From JAFGQJ01 sp964588525 (GTDB taxonomy: Bacteria; Spirochaetota; Spirochaetia; SZUA-6; DRHE01): a stretch of DNA of 64,000 bases. The stretch spans positions 1-64,000 of the forward strand of contig CAZPQC010000001.1 of the NCBI GenBank assembly GCA_964588525.1, written 5' to 3'. Shown piece after piece: positions 59,185-64,000 of this stretch. The position numbers were made by a program, and so were the translations under genes. How positions within the stretch are numbered: the first letter of the stretch is position 1; the number at the start of each line of letters is the position of its first letter. Below the pieces are notes generated by a model that saw only the letters and a program-made list of their open reading frames with translations, was not told the DNA's origin and searched no databases.

Positions 59185-61887
59185 ATGAACACAATCACAA
59201 GAACCATTCGCGGTAGAACATGGGCCGGTGCCACAGCCGGCGTCGTGGCGGGGATCCTGCTCCTGTGCGCGCAGCTGCTCTCGGCTCAAAGCCGAAACCC
59301 AGAGCCGGAAACACTGCGGGCAACCCTTGAAAACGGCCTGCGGGTGGTGATCGTTCCCAACAGCCTGGCTCCGGTTGCGACCACGATGGTCAACTACCTG
59401 GTCGGCGCCAACGAAACTCCCGCAGGATTTCCCGGCATGGCTCACGCGGAGGAGCACATGATGTTCAGGGGCAGTCCCGGTCTATCCGCGGATGAGCTGG
59501 CTGCGGTTACCGCGGCCATGGGCGGGAGCTTCAACGCCAACACCCAGCAGACCGTCACCCAGTACCACTTCACAGTGCCCTCGGAGGACCTGGACGTAGC
59601 CCTCCACATCGAATCCCTGCGCATGAGCGGCATCCTCGACACCGAAGAGCTTTGGCAGAAGGAGAGGGGGGCTATCGAACAGGAGGTGGCCCAGGACCTC
59701 TCCAATCCCGAGTATATCATGTTTACCCGCCTGCTCTCGGCTCTATTCAACGGAACGGTGTACGCCCACGACGCATTGGGAACGCGGCAGTCATTCGAAC
59801 AGACGACCGCCGGGATGCTCAAAAACTTCTACGATTCCTGGTACGCACCCAACAACGCCATCCTGGTGGTGGTCGGCGACCTCGATCCCCCGGCGGTACT
59901 GAAGCGGGTGAAGGAGCTGTTCGGCCCGATCCGGGCGCGCAAGGTTCCCACGCATCCCGCCGTTCAATTCGGGCCCATAGAGCAGAAAGCGCTGGAGATG
60001 ACCACTAGCCGTCCCTACGCCATGGAGCTGATCGCCTTCCGTCTGCCCGGGTCAGCCGATCCGGATTACCCGGCCACGCGGGTGCTGTCCGACGCACTCT
60101 CCAGCCGCCGCGGACCTCTGTACGAGCTGGTGGTGAAGGGGCAGGCCCTGTTTGCCGGATTCTCCCTGAATGAGATGCCGGCGGTCAGCCTCGGCTTTGT
60201 CGCAGCCGCTCTGCCGGCCGGCGGGGATACAGAGACCCTTCTGAAGACTCTTCGGCAGGTGATCTCCGACGTGCGGGAACGCGGCGTCGATCCCGACCTG
60301 GTGGCGGCCGCGGTCAGACGAGAAGTAGCCGCGGCGGAGTTTCAGAAGAACTCGATCCCGGGCCTGGCCATGGCCTGGTCTCAGGCACTGGCCGTCGACG
60401 GACTGCGCTCCCCCGAGGAGGCCGTCCGCGCCCTGGCCGCGGTAACCGCCGCGGAGGTGAACGCGGCGGCCGCACGCTACCTTGATCTGGAGCGGGCCGT
60501 GACCGCCGTGCTGACCCCGGAGCCTTCGGGGGCTCCGGTAGCGACCGAGGGATTTCAGGGTGGCGAGTCCTTCTCCTCCGTTCCCCACGGTCCGGTCACG
60601 CTGCCCGACTGGGCGGAGCAGGCGCTGAGCCGGCTTTCGCTTCCCGACTGGACGATCCATCCGGAGGTGACCACACTGGCCAACGGTCTGACCGTGATCG
60701 TCCAGCAGGAGACGATCAGCAACACGGTGAGCCTTTACGGCCATATCGAGGCCAATCCCTACCTGCAGACACCTGCCGGGCTGGAGGGGGTTGCCTCCCT
60801 CACCGACGACCTGTTCTCCTTCGGTACCACCTCCCTGGACCGGAGGGCGTTCCAGAAGGCCGTGGATGACATCGGTGCCTCGGTTTCCGCCGGTTCGGAT
60901 TTCTCTCTCCACGTGCTAACCGACCAGTTCGAGCGGGGCGTCGAGCTTCTGGCTGACAACCAGCTACAGCCGGCCTTTCCCCGGGAGGCGTTCCGGATCC
61001 TCCAGCGTCAACAGGCTTCCGCGCTGGCCGGACAACTGCAGAGCCCCGGCTACCTGGCGGGTCGGGCGCTGGATGAGGCTCTGCTGCCCGCCGGCGACCC
61101 CGCCCTCCGCCAGGCCACACCCGACACGATCGACGCCCTTACCCTGGAGGACGTGCGCAGCTACTACGAAACTGCTTTCAGACCGGATCTGACCACCATA
61201 GTGGTCGTGGGCAATATCAGCCCGCAGCTGGCCCGGCGCACGATTGACCGGTACTTTTCCTCCTGGCAGGCGCATGGGACCAAGCCAGAAGTGCTTCTGC
61301 CCCCCGTGCCGGCGAACGGACCGGCAAACCTGAACGTACCGGATTCGAGCCGTGTACAGGATGCCGTGACCCTGGCCGAAACCATTTCGCTCACACCGGA
61401 CAACCCGGACCACTATGCCCTGGAGCTGGGAAACCACGTGCTCGGCGGGGCGTTCTACGCCACCCGGTTATACCGAGACCTGCGGGAAACCGAGGGTCTG
61501 GTGTATCATGTCTCCTCCGCCTTCGACTTCGGCAGGACCCGCTCCACCTACTCGGTTGAGTTCGCCTGCGCCCCGGAGAACGTTTCCCGTGTCAGAGGCA
61601 TCGTGATCAGGAATCTGAGGGCCATGCAGTCCCAGCCGGTGAGCACTCCGGAGCTCCGCCAGGCCAAGGCCCTGCTGCTGAGGGAGATTCCCTTGAGCCA
61701 GGGCAGCATAGGCGGCATCGCCGGACAGCTTTTATATCTGGCCGGCCGCGACCTTCCCCTGGACGAGCCGCTCAGGGCTGCCAGAACCTACCTCTCCCTG
61801 ACTGCGGCGGACGTGCAGAAGGCGTTCGCAGAGTGGCTCCGGGTCGCCGACCTGGTGCAGGTCGTTCGAGGGCCGAACCCGCAGTGA
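59185..61887 (+). CDS. M16-family (pitrilysin/insulinase) zinc protease, exported
   Basis: 900 residues from the ATG at 59185 (GAGAGGTGG upstream). Signal peptide ends near LLSAQS (about residue 34). Two M16 halves follow. In the first, the inverted zinc motif HxxEH is H87-A-E-E-H91 (GMAHAEEHMMFRG), with the further glutamate in GAIEQEVAQD near 167. The second half (from ~490) lacks a zinc site and carries the R/Y substrate-pocket region (ATRLYRDLRETEGLVYHVSS). The enzyme should be a periplasmic peptidase that closes around small proteins. It is divergent from the DHA2 gene across the inverted repeat. Confidence 0.92.
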   Translation: MNTITRTIRGRTWAGATAGVVAGILLLCAQLLSAQSRNPEPETLRATLENGLRVVIVPNSLAPVATTMVNYLVGANETPAGFPGMAHAEEHMMFRGSPGLSADELAAVTAAMGGSFNANTQQTVTQYHFTVPSEDLDVALHIESLRMSGILDTEELWQKERGAIEQEVAQDLSNPEYIMFTRLLSALFNGTVYAHDALGTRQSFEQTTAGMLKNFYDSWYAPNNAILVVVGDLDPPAVLKRVKELFGPIRARKVPTHPAVQFGPIEQKALEMTTSRPYAMELIAFRLPGSADPDYPATRVLSDALSSRRGPLYELVVKGQALFAGFSLNEMPAVSLGFVAAALPAGGDTETLLKTLRQVISDVRERGVDPDLVAAAVRREVAAAEFQKNSIPGLAMAWSQALAVDGLRSPEEAVRALAAVTAAEVNAAAARYLDLERAVTAVLTPEPSGAPVATEGFQGGESFSSVPHGPVTLPDWAEQALSRLSLPDWTIHPEVTTLANGLTVIVQQETISNTVSLYGHIEANPYLQTPAGLEGVASLTDDLFSFGTTSLDRRAFQKAVDDIGASVSAGSDFSLHVLTDQFERGVELLADNQLQPAFPREAFRILQRQQASALAGQLQSPGYLAGRALDEALLPAGDPALRQATPDTIDALTLEDVRSYYETAFRPDLTTIVVVGNISPQLARRTIDRYFSSWQAHGTKPEVLLPPVPANGPANLNVPDSSRVQDAVTLAETISLTPDNPDHYALELGNHVLGGAFYATRLYRDLRETEGLVYHVSSAFDFGRTRSTYSVEFACAPENVSRVRGIVIRNLRAMQSQPVSTPELRQAKALLLREIPLSQGSIGGIAGQLLYLAGRDLPLDEPLRAARTYLSLTAADVQKAFAEWLRVADLVQVVRGPNPQ

Positions 61888-62199
61888 TCGCCGCGGGAGC
61901 CTCTTCAGCGACTTCTCCGTATTTGTGCACGCTCAGGTGCTGCAGCTCTACGTGGGGCTGAAACTCCCTCAGCACCTTGTCTTCGGCCAGGGAGGATTTC
62001 TGATGGCCGGAAAGAAGCGGGAAACACTGTCCCAATCATCAACTAAGAGAGTTATCCGACCATCAACCTAAACAGCTTATTGTTCCCAAATTTTTTGGTT
62101 AGTTGTACTGTGGGAATATGGTATCGGGCCGTCACGGCCCCACGAGCACATCATAACCCCTTTTTTTCCCTGAAATACTCCAAAGAGTTTATTGAGCCG
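61888..62199. other. Intergenic region with possible gene remnant and motif copy
   Basis: The minus strand of about 61890-62030 has coding-like codon use (KVLREFQPHVELQHLSVHKY), but the frame then runs antisense into the M16 gene and I cannot identify a protein. It may be the end of a deleted gene. The segment also holds the motif copy at 62063-62080. No other gene is seen. Confidence 0.3.
62063..62080 (+). promoter_or_regulatory. Degenerate copy of the 18-bp motif upstream of patatin gene
   Basis: TCAACCTAAACAGCTTAT matches 14 of 18 positions of the copy at 59104 and is followed by TGTT, as in the copy at 44170. It lies 120 bp before the chosen patatin start. Confidence 0.35.
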
Positions 62200-63273
62200 A
62201 TGCAGCCGGCACCGCATTATTTGAGCATGCATGTACCACGCAGCTGGAAGCACAGCCGGAGCACTGTTCGCATCCTCTCCATCGATGGCGGCGGCATCCG
62301 GGGCCTGATACCGGCGCTGGTGCTCGCTCACCTCCGCGGGCGCCTCGATGAGCACGGCAAAACCGCTGAGTTTCACGAGCTTTTCAACCTGATGGCCGGG
62401 ACCTCCACCGGAGGACTGATCACAATCGGGCTAAGCACTCCGAAACCGGATCCGGAAGATCAGGAACGCTTCGTCAATCAGACTGCCCTCTCCATTGACG
62501 ATATAAAGGAAATCTATCTCGAGAAGGGAGAGGTCATTTTCCCCCGCTCGACTTTCCGCGGCTTGCGCAGGCTGGGCCAGGTACTCCACGAGAAATACAG
62601 CCCCGAGCCGATCCGAGACCTGATGGAGGAACTCCTGGGCAAGGCGACCTTGAAAGACAGCCTCTGTCATCTGCTGGTTACCAGCTATGACATGGCAAAG
62701 GGCACCGTGTTCTTGTTCAAGAATCGCCCGGAGCGCAAGGACCGCCACCAGGAGGATCCCAACTTCTACCTCAAGGACATCGCCCTGGCCACCTCCGCGG
62801 CACCGACTTACTTCGAGCCGGTTCGAATCCAACCAATCGGCCACGACGGTGCCTCCATGTGCCTCGTCGACGGCGGGATTTTCGCGGCCAACCCCGCCAT
62901 GTGCGCCTACATCGAAGCCCGCAAGACCTTCCGCTCCGCCAAGCGATTCTTAATTCTGTCGCTGGGTACGGGAATCGTAACCAAGCGCTACCCCTGCCGC
63001 GAAATCAACACGTGGGGCTACCTGGAGTGGGTGAATCCAGCCCGGGGAGCACCGCTTTTAAGCGCGATGTCCACCGGCCAGAGTGAATGCGTGAATCATC
63101 AACTCCGCAAACTGCCCGGAGTCGAGTATTTTCGAATCGACGGCAAGCTGGGGGAAGAGCATGTCCAGATGGACGACGCCAGTCCCGCGAATCTGGCTGG
63201 TCTGAAGGCGGCGGCGCAGCGGATCATCCGTGAAAACGAGGATTCCATCGAACAATTGTGCCGGAAACTTTGA
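62200..63273 (+). CDS. Patatin-like phospholipase
   Basis: 357 residues from the ATG at 62200; a second ATG at 62227 or an upstream one at 62080 are alternatives, and none has a strong ribosome site. Patatin features in order: oxyanion loop SIDGGGIRGLIPA at ~27-39, nucleophile S69 in GTSTGG, and the catalytic aspartate in LVDGGIFAANP. It hydrolyses acyl chains from phospholipids. No signal peptide is visible. It stands alone, without a nucleotide cyclase or other defence partner. The sugar porter gene follows after 15 bases. Confidence 0.88.
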   Translation: MQPAPHYLSMHVPRSWKHSRSTVRILSIDGGGIRGLIPALVLAHLRGRLDEHGKTAEFHELFNLMAGTSTGGLITIGLSTPKPDPEDQERFVNQTALSIDDIKEIYLEKGEVIFPRSTFRGLRRLGQVLHEKYSPEPIRDLMEELLGKATLKDSLCHLLVTSYDMAKGTVFLFKNRPERKDRHQEDPNFYLKDIALATSAAPTYFEPVRIQPIGHDGASMCLVDGGIFAANPAMCAYIEARKTFRSAKRFLILSLGTGIVTKRYPCREINTWGYLEWVNPARGAPLLSAMSTGQSECVNHQLRKLPGVEYFRIDGKLGEEHVQMDDASPANLAGLKAAAQRIIRENEDSIEQLCRKL

Positions 63274-63288
63274 GGGAGGAGACTGATC

Positions 63289-64000
63289 ATGCCGGAACGA
63301 AAAGACCAAGAGAGGTTCATCCACATCATCGTGTCCGTAGCCGCGCTGGGCGGACTTTTGTTCGGATACGACACCGGTGTGATCTCAGGAGCGATCCTGT
63401 TCATCAAAAAGAGCTTTTCCCTTTCCCCTCAGCTGCAGGAGATCGTGGTCAGCGCCGTGCTGGTCGGGGCTGTGATCGGAGCCGTCACAGGAGGCAGGCT
63501 GGCGGACCGCTTCGGCCGCCGCAGGTTGATCATCCTCAGTGCCGTCATCTTCTCCATCGGAGCCGTCGCTACCGCCCTTACTCCCCTGATTTCCCTGCTC
63601 ATCGCCGGGCGGATCGTCGTAGGCATCGCCATCGGAATCGCTTCGTTCATCGCTCCGATGTACATTTCAGAGCTTGCTCCTGCTCGGGTACGGGGTTCCC
63701 TGGTCTCGGTGAATCAACTGGCCATCACGGTGGGGATCGTGGTTTCCTACCTCGTCGACTACGCTTTCTCCGGTCTGGGGGCGTGGCGGATGATGCTGGG
63801 CCTGGCCGCGGTTCCCTCCATCATTCTCGCCCTGGCCATGTGGCGCCTGCCCTCCAGCCCCCGCTGGCTGGTCGCTCGTGGGTCGATGGACAAAGCCAGG
63901 AATGTTTTGGGTCGAATCCGCCGATCCTCTGAAATCGACGCCGAGGTGAAGGAAATCGAGAGGAGCCTCGAAAAGCAGAAAGGAAGCGGGGTGCTTCTTT
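63289..64000 (+). CDS. Sugar porter (MFS), 5' part; runs off the window
   Basis: The first 237 codons from the ATG at 63289 (GAGGGAGGAG upstream). Features of the sugar porter family: GGLLFGYDTGVISGAILFIK in helix 1, GGRLADRFGRRRLI after helix 2, PMYISELAPARVRGSLVSVN with PESPR-like SSPRWLVARG after helix 6. It resembles XylE/GlcP-type H+/sugar symporters. The ORF is still open at base 64000, so the C-terminal half lies outside the window. Confidence 0.9.
   Translation, partial: MPERKDQERFIHIIVSVAALGGLLFGYDTGVISGAILFIKKSFSLSPQLQEIVVSAVLVGAVIGAVTGGRLADRFGRRRLIILSAVIFSIGAVATALTPLISLLIAGRIVVGIAIGIASFIAPMYISELAPARVRGSLVSVNQLAITVGIVVSYLVDYAFSGLGAWRMMLGLAAVPSIILALAMWRLPSSPRWLVARGSMDKARNVLGRIRRSSEIDAEVKEIERSLEKQKGSGVLL

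Noticed and set aside
62200..63273. Patatin as a CBASS (CapV-type) effector
   Set aside because: No nucleotidyltransferase (CD-NTase) or accessory CBASS gene adjoins it; neighbours are a protease and a sugar porter.
1..64000. CRISPR arrays, rRNA and tRNA genes
   Set aside because: I saw no regularly spaced direct repeats and no cloverleaf or rRNA-like sequence anywhere on either strand by eye.

Overview
This 64 kb window is one stretch of a bacterial chromosome, most likely from a draft or metagenome assembly: it contains a 100-N gap whose two edges carry the same 55 bases. Most of it is GC-rich and densely coded, with long co-directional operons and many ATGA stop/start overlaps. The organism has a membrane-bound respiratory chain (complete complex I, menaquinone-type prenyltransferase and methyltransferase, di-haem cytochrome c), lipoproteins, and a strong emphasis on ion and pH homeostasis. 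The sugar-binding protein leader ending in 'VFAGG', a DUF1846 protein and a MASE3 kinase would fit a spirochaete-like lineage. That placement is tentative, and no rRNA or tRNA is present to settle it.

Layout. 1-3.6 kb: an accessory segment, richer in A+T, with an IS21-like transposase remnant, an uncharacterised three-gene overlapping unit led by an SDH_sah (ClpP/SppA-like) serine protease, and a yefM-yoeB toxin-antitoxin pair with a textbook operator. 3.7-7.7 kb: DUF1846 protein, a PfpI remnant, an orphan NarL-type response regulator, the assembly gap, a tiny membrane peptide and a PrsW protease. 7.8-13.5 kb: GH35-like lipoprotein, PEGA-domain protein and membrane glycosyltransferase in one overlapping operon. 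13.6-19.3 kb: UPF0182 membrane protein, DUF4404 protein, and a convergent P-type H+-ATPase.

19.4-38.1 kb, all on the minus strand: nuoA-B-CD-E-F-G-H-I-J-K-L-M-N, then a di-haem cytochrome c, a DUF981 membrane protein, a MenA/UbiA prenyltransferase, a VirJ-like hydrolase and a TauE/SafE permease. 38.4-42.8 kb: an HPF-like ribosome factor, a xylose-type ABC importer and a small membrane protein. 42.9-46.3 kb: NhaP-type and CPA2-type antiporters, the latter translationally linked to a PTS-IIA/PII-like regulator. 46.4-50 kb: receiver remnant, PilZ-like protein, small membrane protein, MntH, UspA and a DOMON lipoprotein.

50-59 kb is unusually rich in damaged genes: mtfA without its zinc motif, an msrA fragment, a halved MFS gene, and a DHA2 transporter missing about four helices. 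These are interspersed with intact ubiE/menG, a CPBP protease, a MASE3 histidine kinase and an MFS transporter. 59-64 kb: M16 protease, patatin phospholipase and a sugar porter that runs off the end.

The most interesting unexplained signal is an 18-bp inverted repeat, ATAACCTGAACAGGTTAT and close variants. It occurs in intergenic DNA ahead of the NhaP antiporter, between the divergent DHA2 transporter and M16 protease, ahead of the H+-ATPase, and more weakly ahead of UPF0182 and the patatin. It suggests an undescribed regulon for ion and envelope functions.
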